Shown here: one piece after another, positions 11,216-21,417 of the stretch
Layout of the letters: every line of letters begins with the position of its first letter
How positions within the stretch are numbered: the stretch's first letter is position 1
DNA from: Liolophura sinensis
Taxonomy: Eukaryota; Mollusca; Polyplacophora; Chitonida; Chitonidae
Length of the DNA stretch: 64,000 nucleotides
Direction of reading: 5' to 3'
NCBI RefSeq assembly: GCF_032854445.1
Contig: NC_088298.1
Location: forward strand, 14,311,504-14,375,503
The notes under the pieces: generated by a model
What the model was told of the DNA's origin: nothing
The model's database searches: none
Seen by the model: only the letters and a program-made list of their open reading frames with translations
Translations under genes and position numbers: made by a program

Positions 11216-12038
11216 CTGCAACCCAAAAATGCTCTGATCATTTCACGTACTAAAACGATCAACTTATTATTCATCTCAGCAGGTGCTTGTAACTATGTAA
11301 CTACTACACAGTGGGAGGCCAAGTTTCCAGCCTCAAACAATTAAACCTTACTCATGGAACAAATGTCCCAAATCAAGAAGACTTTACGGTTATCGATCAA
11401 ATCACTGAATTAAAATGCTGTAAAAAAGTAAATCACATCTTATATTCACTGGAAGATGGAAAATACATATTAGAAATTTATATGCAGATTCACTCTTCCC
11501 CAAATTACATGAGTGACAATCTCACAGCCATCCATAGGAGAACATCAAAAACGTTGTTTTAAGCAACATGAAATAAGACGTGAAAGTTAGTAAGAGATAA
11601 GAAATTAGTGAAATACAGGTGAGCTGAACAAACACAACCTGTAAGAGAAAGAAAGTCAGAACACATGGTTAAGTGAACATAATGTTAAATATTGATACCA
11701 TATTAAATGCAGTGCTGGTTCACCCTGCAATTATCTCACTCTTCAGAAGAACAAGTGAAGAGTCAAAAACTGTCATAACTGAACATCATGAACAGCTGAA
11801 GACCTTCTTGACCAATCAGTTGCTGTTACACATGGACATCACTTGTGAAGACAACTTGACCAATCAGTGCTTTTTGTTAATCATCATAGGCACAGGAACA
11901 ACATTTGGGCCAATCAGTTTCTGTTATACATCACAAATGATAAACAAGGTGACCAACCAGTGGCTGTAACATATCACAAGTGAAAAGCATCTTAACCAAT
12001 CGGTGGCTGTTATACATTATATGTGCGCAGACTTTCAC
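11216..12038. other. Intron between exons 18 and 17
   Basis: Holds the CCAAT-containing repeat at 11804-12010. 11216-11800 shows nothing. Confidence 0.5.
11804..12010. repeat. 43-50 bp degenerate repeat carrying CCAAT motifs
   Basis: Five degenerate copies of TTGACCAATCAGTTGCTGTT followed by ACACATCAC, with the CCAAT-type motif starting at about 11811, 11859, 11909, 11952 and 11995 (the fourth reads CCAACC). Confidence 0.75.
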
Positions 12039-12599
12039 CTGTCTCTGGTTCAGTCACTGGCTCAAACAGCTGATCAACAGCCTGGTCGATGACATCATTC
12101 ACTGAAATATTCTGATTTGTCGGTGACGAGCACTTTCTTGGCTGTGGGATATTGCTCCAACTCTTGTCAGATCTTTGTCCACTATGTGCTGAAACTTTTG
12201 ACACTCTGGAAGATCGCTGTGTTAAGCCCTCTGACATAAATTCTTCATTGCCGTCCGTGAAGTCTTCAGCTTCCAGAGTACTATCCGCTTCTGCTTCTGT
12301 AAGCTCCTCTTCCGTTTCTTCCATGATTGGGTGTGATGTTAACGCTGAACCCCTCCGCTGGGAGCTGCGAGGTGTTAACGTATGCACAGAAGGGACCGAA
12401 AAATTGTCATCGACAGAGGATTTTTTGGCACTAGATTTTTGTGACAATTTGGACCCTGGTCGGGATGAATTAAAGGTTGAGTTCAGCTGATCTGAGTAGG
12501 GTAATGTTCCCTGTGCAGTGTCTGCATTTTGGATAGAACCTGTTCCAGAATCAGTATTATGGGATTCGTCAAGATGAGCACCATCTACACTGGAATCGT
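12039..12599 (-). CDS. KIAA2012: KIAA2012-like exon 17 (longest exon)
   Basis: Acceptor GCCCTTCCAG|ACGATT and donor GAGACAG|GTGAAA. 187 codons, phase 1-1. A Ser/Asn/Asp-rich start leads to a strongly acidic block (EETEEELTEAEADSTLEA), a Ser/Arg stretch (QRSSRVSKVSAHSGQRS) and VNDVIDQAVDQLFEPVTEPE, which looks amphipathic. No named domain recognised. Confidence 0.88.
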
Positions 12600-13254
12600 C
12601 TGGAAGGGCAAGCACATGTAGTCTACGCATTCTAGTACAGCTGAGAGAGAAATTCCTTTCATAAACCCAAATACCGTACAGTACTTGACCTAAAGATACG
12701 TCCAAATTTTCTTTCATTTTCCTTTTTTTTGGAGGCAAATAAAGGTCACACAAATATCACTGTCGGTGCTGAAGGTTACATATTTCAAACAGGATATCAT
12801 CCTATCTTCTAAACAAACCTCAAAACACCTAACATCAAAAGAACTCTCAAACACCTTTCTAAGATCAAAAACTTGCAGAATTAGAAATCTTACTGGGGGG
12901 ATACATGAAATTTGAGGTAATTAAGTTTTGTGACAGGGAGAAGCAATATGCAAGAAAAGCACAACGACTGTCTCATGCAGGGATCATTAATGAGTACATG
13001 CATTAACAAAGCATTAATAATGCATTAACAAAGCATTAAGGTATACACAGCATGCAAATGCATACATGAAACACAGCTACATCTCGATGTGTCAACAGCA
13101 AGCTCAGCCTAAGTCCTTAAACATGAATACAAAATCTAAGAAAATTATTAGCTACAGTTATTGGAGATGTAAACATCAAGGTATATGTACATGCTCTTTG
13201 AAGTTTCTTTGGGGGCTTGACATTTGTCCCTGCGCCTCTCAAACCCAAACCTAC
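12600..13254. other. Intron between exons 17 and 16
   Basis: Short repeats of GCATTAACAAAGCATTAA at 12995-13045; otherwise nothing. Confidence 0.45.
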
Positions 13255-13380
13255 CTGTGCTCTCTGAAAGGCTGCGCTGTGTCCGTGGTGAGTGTGGTGA
13301 CTGCTCCTGGTCCTTGGGTGTATAGCTCCAGCTGTGGATGGACATTTGGGCGTCAAGGTCACCGCTACGGGCGTCTGTGT
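13255..13380 (-). CDS. KIAA2012: KIAA2012-like exon 16
   Basis: Acceptor TGTTTACAG|ACACAG and donor AGCACAG|GTAGGT. 42 codons, phase 1-1. It reads SGDLDAQMSIHSWSYTPKD and QSPHSPRTQRSLSES. Several SP and TP dipeptides suggest proline-directed phosphorylation (inference). Confidence 0.84.
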
Positions 13381-13603
13381 CTGTAAACAGCAACGCTCTC
13401 CAGACATCACAGAGAACAATTTAACCTCTTACTCTTTTTTTTTTCACACGGAATACTGTTTTTTAGAACTTAGTCTTTGATTTAAGGGTGAAACAAATCA
13501 CAGGTCAGTCACTTTTTACCGTGCGTTATAATGTAAGTATTAGGAAAATCATTCATCATGAACTTTGAACTATAGTAGGTTTATGTGCACTTTATATTCA
13601 TAC

Positions 13604-13800
13604 TTACTTATTTATTGTTTGGTGTTAAGTTTAACTGCCTGTACATACGTGGGAAGGTCTGACAGCAACCTGCAGATGGTTGAGGGTTTCCCCTGGGCTC
13701 TGCTCGGTTTCCGTCCATCATAATGCTGGTCACCGTCATATAAGTGAAATATTCTTGAGTACAGCGTAAAACACCAATCAAATAAATAAATAAATAAATT
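13604..13800 (+). repeat. SINE family 2 copy (AATAAATAA tail)
   Basis: Carries the family core CAGCAACCTGCAGATGGTTG and CATAATGCTGGTCACCGTC, then AAATATTCTTGAGTACAGCG and a (AAAT)n tail. The head is truncated. Confidence 0.75.
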
Positions 13801-13976
13801 TTACACCTACAATCAGGTTGAAGTTGGAGTTAAGGAAACTGGGAAGCTTCTGCAGAAAACCAACACACCATAATACATGGGAAATCTCCAAATATTAAGC
13901 TAGTAGTATCTGATTGCACTAAGCTATTTTGATTGGTATCTGAATATGTTTGTTAAATTTCACTAACTATTACAGT

Positions 13977-14015
13977 GATATATTTCACTCATATATTAAT
14001 ATATGAGTGATATAT
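13977..14015. repeat. AT-rich perfect hairpin
   Basis: ATTTCACTCATATATTAATA runs into its own reverse complement, TATGAGTGATAT, centred on TTAA. Confidence 0.8.
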
Positions 14016-14130
14016 TAAACACAATTTAATGTCACCATTTATAACTGTAATTTTCTACAAACAGCTAAACATTATTTAACCGTCACCAAACATGAAGGAT
14101 ATGAACCTGACATAACCTTTCAACGTTCAC

Positions 14131-14246
14131 CTTCACCACCAAGATCACTTTCACCACCAAGATCACTTCCACCACCAAGATCACTTCCACCACCAAGATC
14201 ACTTCCACCACCAAGATCACTTTCACCACCAAGATCACCTTCACCC
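14131..14246. repeat. 18-bp minisatellite
   Basis: About six copies of CTTCACCACCAAGATCAC. Divisible by three, so the minus strand shows an open GGGSDL-type repeat that is not part of the gene's phase chain. Confidence 0.9.
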
Positions 14247-15204
14247 CTTTCCATTATGAACGACAAATGAAAACACACAACACAGCAAACCCTGCACAGC
14301 AAAACAGGTTGGACATTACCATCATCACCATATGAACACGATAAAATTTCCAAAGAATTTGGAATTAATATGAAATCACGAAATTCTTCATTAGTTGTAT
14401 TCATTCTGAAGATTTCCCTCACTTTTCATGAAAATGACCATTTTGAAAATGATTTAGTTTGTGAAGTACAGCCTGATTTGTGCATTGTTAAACTTATGCT
14501 AAATTTATGAAAACCATATGGTTGGAATTTTGTCATATTAATGGAAAGAGCTTGGCTCGCGGTTGAATTTCAGCCAGATACATAAAATGCCTCTCAAAAC
14601 TGCTTCGAGTAAATGCATGGTTATTGCCTTTCAGACTGTCTCAAAGATGTTTTTTGTGTATATTGTTAAATTTCAACCAGATTTCTGAAAAGCCTGTCTC
14701 AAATATACTTTGTGTATGAAAAGAACACGATAGATTTTTGTAAAAGAACCTCAGTGTGTACTACCATGTACTCAAAATAGTACCACACCCAGCACCATCC
14801 AAACCATGCATTGCAAACCTGCTGGAAGATTCTGCATTAGAAATTCATTGAAAAACGCTTCATGTTCGTCGTAGCTGGACGCAGTGAGACAGGAATCTAA
14901 AGGGAAAAGTCATACACAAAATGGTCCTTCGTTCATCGCTTTAATATCTGATGGTGATCGTCTTCTATGTAAGTTTGCAAATCTTTTCAAGTAAGATCTC
15001 AAATACAGCCTTACCTGGATTCCTAATCAGACTTCTTGAAGTTACGTTATCTGTGATTTCATGAAGTTTTGTGAAAATAGATAGTGCTTGCATATCATAA
15101 AACACAGTTAGAGTCCTTTAATACATTAAGTTATGAAAATCAGGCGAAGTACGACCTAGGTCAAAGCATTGCGCTTCTGAATCATAAGCTTGCAGATATA
15201 TTTT

Positions 15205-15560
15205 ACTTATCTATTTGATTGTTGTTTAACGACACACTCCATACTTTTAGCTTACACGATGGCAGTCAGTTTTATGGGTGGAGGAAACTGGAATGTTTGC
15301 TTTGTAATTAAACCACCAACATTAGGCAAGTTACTGTTGAACCTCTCCTACATGTGACAATAACTTCCTATTGGCAGAAGACTGTAAACTTTGTGTAAGA
15401 CCAGCACCAACCACTTACGGCCACGAAATGCTTCGATAACATTGCACGTAGGGGGGAATTTACCGAAACATTCTCTGCCCATGAATGGAACTGAACCCAC
15501 ATCCTGTGTGACCTAGTGATTCAAAGCCAGGCACCTTAACCATTCTGCTATACCTATTTT
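15205..15560 (-). repeat. tRNA-derived SINE, minus orientation
   Basis: Read on the minus strand it starts TAGCAGAATGGTTAAGGTGC and has B-box-like TGGGTTCAGTTCC, the layout of a tRNA with a long variable arm, followed by a body ending CGTTAAACAACAATC. Confidence 0.6.
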
Positions 15561-15643
15561 ATGGTTGCACCTGTACTACCACAGTTCCCATATTAACGGA
15601 TAACCTATAACCTCACTGTCTTCACACGACAGCTTGGACTTAC

Positions 15644-15778
15644 CTCTCTTCTGCTGTAGCTGTTTGTAGCCCTCTGTCCCTGGGGGCCAAGGCTGTGAGG
15701 GATGCTGAGCAGAGCTTCTAAAGGATTCCCTGCCCTCATCATCTGACAGGTGACCAGAATCTTCTGACACAGCCGATT
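15644..15778 (-). CDS. KIAA2012: KIAA2012-like exon 15
   Basis: Acceptor GCCATGCTTAG|AATCGG and donor AAGAGAG|GTAAGT. 45 codons, phase 1-1. ESAVSEDSGHLSDDEGRES includes acidic Ser motifs typical of CK2 sites, followed by PWPPGTEGYKQLQQKR. Confidence 0.85.
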
Positions 15779-16183
15779 CTAAGCATGGCCACACAAACAA
15801 GAAAAGACATGTAAATAAGACCACAAACCTGGACAGGCAGACATTACAATGCCCTAAATACCCCTCAGTCATGAAGACATTTGAAAGAGATAGCGTGTTT
15901 ACAAAGTCACATTAAAGTTCTATCCAAACTGAAAGAATGCAGGAAAATATGGTGTTCATTTCTAGTGAGTTTATACAACTCTGAATTACCTCCCCTGATT
16001 TGCATGAAAAACAAAAAAAGTATAAGTTTCCAAAAAAACAGGGCATTGCTCACATGTAATTCAGCAGCATATTAACACCATAAAAACAGCCTTGTATTTC
16101 AAATAAGTACCATAACTTTGATAACGAATATTGATCAAAAGTTTCAAGGGATCAAATGGCATACCTATTCCCAAAACACTTAC

Positions 16184-16327
16184 CTGCTCCATCTAGAAGC
16201 TTGTTGATGTCCAAGACTGGCACTGGGGAGTCTGGAAGCCCCACAGCTCCCCCTACATTAATGGCTTCACCGTCAGGGCCATAAACAACGCTTCCTTTGT
16301 AACTTCCATCTCCTTGACGACTAGACC
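16184..16327 (-). CDS. KIAA2012: KIAA2012-like exon 14
   Basis: Acceptor TCTTTTCTGTAG|GGTCTAG and donor GGAGCAG|GTAAGT (near-ideal). 48 codons, phase 1-1. It contains SYKGSVVYGPDGEAINVGG and SPVPVLDINKLLDGA, one of the less repetitive segments downstream of the N-terminus. Confidence 0.87.
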
Positions 16328-16924
16328 CTACAGAAAAGATTTGCTGTTATAATTCTGCATACAAATAGTTACTATTCCATGTTACTGTTACATGGACTAT
16401 GAGTAAACCTCTGGACTCAGTTGTTCTAAGGTGGACTATGACTTAAGCCCGGTATTAACTTTAGTCCAGATTTAGTACTGGTATTAAGTTTTAAGCCTGG
16501 CTTAACTAACTTTAATATACTTTTGAACAACTGGCCCCAGAACAGGCATGGCTAAAACATAAACTTAATACACAAATAACATATATATAAATAATATGTC
16601 TAAAATAATTCTACAGTCATACAGTCTCACTGAATTCTGAGCCAAAGATCTATGGAATCTAACGGTCTATGGAATTTTAATGGCATATGACTTTCATTGA
16701 CTTAATTATTAAGCAAAAATACACCCGTATAGACACAATGACTTTTAAAATCTTGTCCGTGCTTAAAGAGAAAAAAAAACTCTTTACTTTCACTGAAATA
16801 AGTCTTCAAATTCTATTCACAGTAAATAAAGCTGAAAATAAGAAATGAGGATGTCAACAATTGTTGTATTATTCTGCATACAAGTATTTAAAAGTGCAAT
16901 ATGAACCGGTAAGAAGATTAAATA

Positions 16925-17150
16925 TAAGTCAATGGAAAATATGTAAGTGAAATGAAAGAAGGTATAAAGTGAAATGAAAGAAAGTAAGTGAAATAAAAAA
17001 AGGTAAGTGAATGAAAGAATGCAAGTGAATAAAAGAAGATAAGTGAAATGAAAGAAGGTAAGTGAAATGAACTAAGGTAAGGCAATGGACAGAATGTTAG
17101 TGAATGGAAATAATATAAAGGAATCAAATAAAATAAAGTTCAAGGAAAAA
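16925..17150. repeat. Imperfect purine-rich repeat
   Basis: Roughly ten degenerate copies of AAGTGAAATGAAAGAAGGT, all purine-rich on the plus strand. Confidence 0.75.
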
Positions 17151-18781
17151 TAGAAATACAAAGTGAACAAACTAACTATAAAAGAGAATATGTATAAAAC
17201 AGGAGAAAACTTAAGCATGTATTGAAAAAAATTAAACTAGAAAACACTTCCACCTTCCAGAATGTTCTCTACAATGCACATATTCTTCTGTTTTTTTTTT
17301 TTGTACTTCCTGAAATAGTTAGTAAAGTGGACTATACTAACATGAAGATGATGTTTATGAATGGCTCTGGAAATTTCTGAAAACTTTCATCGTTGATTCG
17401 TGGAAACAAAATATAATTTATAACAAACAAGAATGTACATAAAATAAATCCTGTGACACCTATCATGTCTGAGTTTCATAAACATCATGTTTTGTTTCTC
17501 TTTTTTTTGTTTTCTTTGTGAATTAAAGTATGAACATGTCCAGGGCTAGTTTTCCATTCTTTTTTTATAGGCCAAGAACAGTCTCTGATCCAAAATCTAT
17601 AATCAGAATAAAACCCAATCAACACAGCGTAACATCAAAAATCAAAATATGAAGATGGATGTGTGAATTCCTCATAAATCAAAAACAACTGAGTATGGTA
17701 CAAGTCTACAAGCGTATCATTTCCTCATGAGAAACTGCAAACAATTACACAGAAACTGCGCCGTTGTTATTTCATTATTGACTTTGTTAAAGTTGTTACC
17801 CTTTTCCCATTAAGATGGTTAGCTGAATTTTTAATGGTCCCCTCATAATGACACCTTATGATGCCTTAATGCTCATGTTATCTGTAATCTGACTTCAGAA
17901 ATTTCTAAAGGCTTCATTTGGCATAAATAAATGACAATACACCCATTCCAATATCACAGCTATTGAGACTTTGAGCATGGCACCAAATGGTCCGATTATA
18001 AGGCAACGGGGAAAGGTTTCATTTCCTTAATACTGTGCAATGCTATATTATTGGCTGTAAAAGATTATGCGTCTCCCGCAGTGATCTCTTTTCTCTAATA
18101 TATTAGTACTCTCCAACACCATGTATTTCCAAAATTTAACCTTGCACAGCTGACTGGTTTTGATGTGAAATTCCTGACAAACCAGCTATACACAAGCTGG
18201 GTGTCATCCACATCAACGCTGTAAAACCAGAACCAAAACCAAATTTATATGGTTGATCTTTTGCACTTTGGTAAAACATAGAAATATTACTGTTTTTTTT
18301 TTTTTTTATCAAATGCCAACCGATGCACGTGATGCATTATTACAAGACTCGATGGAATTAGCAATTTCACCAAGGACTGTTGCATATTTAATAAAATCCC
18401 CCAAAAACGCTATTTAGCGTATAAGAATACCACCCTCAAAATTCGACAGCGATATTATCAGCTTAATAATTTCACCATAATGTCATGAAAGTAGATCAAT
18501 GCTGTATTATTTACAAGGTCTTCATTCAGATAACTGTTAATTGTCCTTTAAAATACAATAATCTATAAAAGGAGACAAACAGTTAAGAATTTTTTGTCTG
18601 TAATTACAACACCTGTGATGTTGTACTTAACTGCTTGTCTGTAACAATGAAAACAAACTAAACTTCAGAAAAACTAAATATTTCAATCGCACGCTCCCCC
18701 CCCCCCACCCCAGCCATGTGGGCTTAACATTTATGTTGACGACAGTTACATATGAAATCTTTAAAAGCTTAAGTCAAATGT

Positions 18782-18786
<5 letters not shown>

Positions 18787-18827
<41 letters not shown>
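18787..18827. repeat. (AT)n microsatellite
   Basis: About twenty uninterrupted AT dinucleotides. Confidence 0.95.
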
Positions 18828-18831
<4 letters not shown>

Positions 18832-19083
18832 AGAGCTATTATCATTTATTTGTAAAACTTATCGCAAATACTTTAAAAGTATTCACGAAAGTAAAAATCA
18901 TATTCAGTGATCTGCAAAAGTTGTTGTCATGTGTACGTGGATTGTTAAAAGTCAATCTGAAAAAGCCACATTCCCAAAAATACATGCAACACCAATAAAC
19001 CTGTGAACATTAATGAACAGTTCACCGTCTACGAGTCAAAATGAGTAGATTTCTGGGCATAGTTGCCATGTACACTTTTTTAC

Positions 19084-19230
19084 CTCCTTTTTTAGAGTGC
19101 GTTCCGCCTCCACTCTTCAGGCTGGGTTGGCTTCCCTTCCAGCTGGGCAGGGTCCCCGGCAGGTGTACCTGACTTCCTGTGCTGGACTCTGCCAAACTCT
19201 CACGACTACTGTGAAGGTGGGAGCCTGCAG
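19084..19230 (-). CDS. KIAA2012: KIAA2012-like exon 13
   Basis: Acceptor CAGTATTAG|CTGCAG and donor AAAGGAG|GTAAAA. 49 codons, phase 1-1. It reads AGSHLHSSRESLAESSTGS and LPSWKGSQPSLKSGGG. Ser/Gly-rich. Confidence 0.82.
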
Positions 19231-19821
19231 CTAATACTGGACCTGGTTACCATGACAACATCATAATAATACATCAAAAGTCGAACATACTTACGCTGAT
19301 CAGCTTTTATAAATTTTATTTCAGTGGTATTTCCAGGAGTGTAACTCCACGAATGTTTACTATTACAAAAAGCAAAGACACAAATTCATGGCTGTGCCTA
19401 TAGGTTAACAACACATGCGCTGGGAGGTGTTCTGTTGTCTGCAAATATTTTAATCGCACCTACATTAATAAAATTTATTCTAACTTGCTTGTTAGCCCCT
19501 CCCTTTTCTGTGTAATGTGAACATTTAATCCAAGTCCGCTCCTTGTAAAAATTTGCTGTACAAATGCAGCTTATAATACGGTCTGGGGGCCTCAGCTCCC
19601 AAGCGGTTAGTGTGCCAGCGCAGCATCATGACGCAAGAGCCTCTCACCAATGCGGCTGAGTTCAAGCCCAGCTCAAGCTGGCTTCCTCTCCAGTTGTACG
19701 TGGAAAAAGACTGCCAGCAACCTGCGGATGGTCGTGGTAATCGTATAAGTGAAGTATTACTGAGTACGGCGCAAAACATAAACTAAATAAATAAATTAAT
19801 AGAAGATGAGTTGTCCCGCAC
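19231..19821. other. Intron between exons 13 and 12
   Basis: Mostly a complete SINE family 2 copy at 19580-19800, whose tail ends about 20 bp from exon 12's donor. Confidence 0.5.
19580..19800 (+). repeat. SINE family 2, near-complete copy
   Basis: Has a tRNA-like head (CCTCAGCTCCCAAGCGGTTA and B-box-like GAGTTCAAGCCC), the core CAGCAACCTGCGGATGGTCG and the tail GAGTACGGCGCAAAACATAA. The head resembles a tRNA with a long variable arm. Confidence 0.8.
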
Positions 19822-19977
19822 CTTTGCTCCTGGGGCTGTGCTGGACTTTCTCCCCATCCTGAGCACCACTTCCTGCCAGCTCTCTCTCACTCTCCCTGCG
19901 GATCATTGACGCCTCCCTAGCTCGTTCGAGAATCTCTGTTTCTGTGATGTCAACCCCCCACTCTGCACCCTCATCAT
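19822..19977 (-). CDS. KIAA2012: KIAA2012-like exon 12
   Basis: Acceptor TTGTATGTAG|ATGATG and donor AGCAAAG|GTGCGG. 52 codons, phase 1-1. It contains WGVDITETEILERAREASM and IRRESERELAG, a charged stretch with helical or coiled-coil character. Confidence 0.84.
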
Positions 19978-20794
19978 CTACATACAACAAAATTATGGCT
20001 TACAACAACAGTAACCGGTAACATAAAAATAACTAACAAGGCATATTAAAATTGATATACACAGATTCTTTGTGAAGTTACAAGAGCAACGAAAGTTGTC
20101 TATCTTCAAGCGCACTCTTCTCTATTTGAGATCATGTACACCTGAGAACTTGCCAATTTACTTGCGCCTAAAGACTTTACTCATTCAAGCCAAAAGGCTA
20201 AAATGTTATGTACAAAAAAAAAAAAAAAAATACAGAAGTATGATTTGTTGATTTTCACAATTTATGTACGTGTATGCTGTACAGCTAGTTTTGCAGCCTA
20301 GCATACTATAATTTCACCCGCTAGCACAGTTGGTAGAGCGTCCGCTTCAAGAGTGGTAGATCCAGGGTCAATCCTGGGCTGAGTCACACCTAAGACTTTA
20401 AAAAAGAGGAAGTTGTAACTTCCTTTCTTGGCGTTCACCATGAAGGGGGTAGTGTAACGACTGGTTGACCCATATCAGTATAATGGCTCAGGCAGGGTGG
20501 GGCGGCTTACCAGATAAAAGAGCGGTGGAAATTCGTCCTGCAACAAGGAGGCACATGACATGCACTCTGAGGATTTCTTCGTCATATGACTGAAAAATTG
20601 TTAAGTGCAACGTTAAACCCCAAGCACTCACTCACTACTATAATTTCACTACTATAACTATGCTATTAGGCATAGTTCTGGACGCGTGCAATCTCAAACA
20701 GAAAGTACCATTAACTATCCTTTCATTGTAGCTGAAAAACTTGTGAACAGCAATGATAATTTCTGGCGATACAATGGCTATGAGAGTTGGCTAC
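19978..20794. other. Intron between exons 12 and 11
   Basis: Poly-A at 20213-20229 and a SINE at 20318-20634. Nothing else. Confidence 0.5.
20318..20634 (+). repeat. SINE family 1, best-preserved copy
   Basis: tRNA-like head CAGTTGGTAGAGCGTCCGCT with B-box-like GGGTCAATCC, then AAGAGGAAGTTGTAACTTCC, GGTGGGGCGGCTTACC and the tail CGTTAAACCCCAAGCACTCA. Clearest example of the family in the window. Confidence 0.85.
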
Positions 20795-20953
20795 CTTCAT
20801 GCGTGCTCTCCTCTGTTGGAGGTATGGTAGGTTCCCTGGACGGTCCTCCTCGTACAGACTGAGGGAGATTTGTCAGCGTCGAATGTTGAGGAGTCGGGGG
20901 TTCAATATTGACCAATGGCACGTCCATCTTACCATCTTCCTTCTCCACTGGAA
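20795..20953 (-). CDS. KIAA2012: KIAA2012-like exon 11
   Basis: Acceptor GTGTATTTAG|TTCCAG and donor CATGAAG|GTAGCC. 53 codons, phase 1-1. It reads PVEKEDGKMDVPLVNIEPP and SREPTIPPTEESTHE. Pro/Glu/Thr-rich. Confidence 0.83.
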
Positions 20954-21213
20954 CTAAATACACAAATCTCTTTTATTCTTTGAGGTTTTGTTTCATTTAT
21001 TTATTGGATTTGTGTTCAACACCTCTTGACGCAAAAATGAAAAAAACCTACTTTATTTATGTGCCCTGTTTTTTTTTCATTCCATAATACAAATTTGTTT
21101 GGCCCTTCCTTTTTTGTTTTTTAACTTTCATCATGGATTTGTATTGTTTATATACAACAGATTTTCTAAGTGTGACGTGCAAATAAAACCAACTCTTAAT
21201 TTCCATCTGATAC

Positions 21214-21417
21214 CTCTTGCATCCTGTATAGGGGGCAGCACTGTGTAAGGAGAACTGATGTCTCCTCCTTCATCAATAATGGGAGGTAACTGTTGTGAAG
21301 CCTGTTGTTGTTGCAACAGTTTTCCAGACCTATTTGAACCTATGGAGCTTGTGTCAAAAGATCGTGGGAAATGACCGTCTGGGGGCACCTCGTCACTGTA
21401 GGGACGACCTTTGGGAG
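21214..21417 (-). CDS. KIAA2012: KIAA2012-like exon 10
   Basis: Acceptor TTTATTTAG|CTCCCAAAG and donor GCAAGAG|GTATCA. 68 codons, phase 1-1. It reads PKGRPYSDEVPPDGHFPRSF, a QQQQ tract, QLPPIIDEGGDISSPYTVLP and PPIQDAR. The LPPI-type Pro-rich repeats suggest a disordered, possibly partner-binding segment. Confidence 0.85.

Larger units (their letters stand above)
13381..15643. other. Intron between exons 16 and 15
   Basis: Contains a SINE at 13604-13800, a palindrome at 13977-14015, an 18-bp repeat at 14131-14246 and a minus-oriented SINE at 15205-15560. Confidence 0.5.
15779..19083. other. Introns between exons 15, 14 and 13
   Basis: 15779-16183 shows nothing. 16328-19083 holds an imperfect GAAATGAAAGAAGGTAAGT repeat (16925-17150), poly-C at about 18697 and an AT microsatellite (18787-18827). 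Confidence 0.5.

Noticed and set aside
12010-12753. A 247-codon single-exon gene starting MCDLYLPPKKRKMKEN
   Set aside because: The 5' part is intron read-through; a good acceptor at 12600 and the phase chain place the true exon at 12039-12599.
20322-20376. Possible tRNA gene
   Set aside because: The tRNA-like region lacks a full cloverleaf and is followed by the shared SINE body; it is the head of a SINE.
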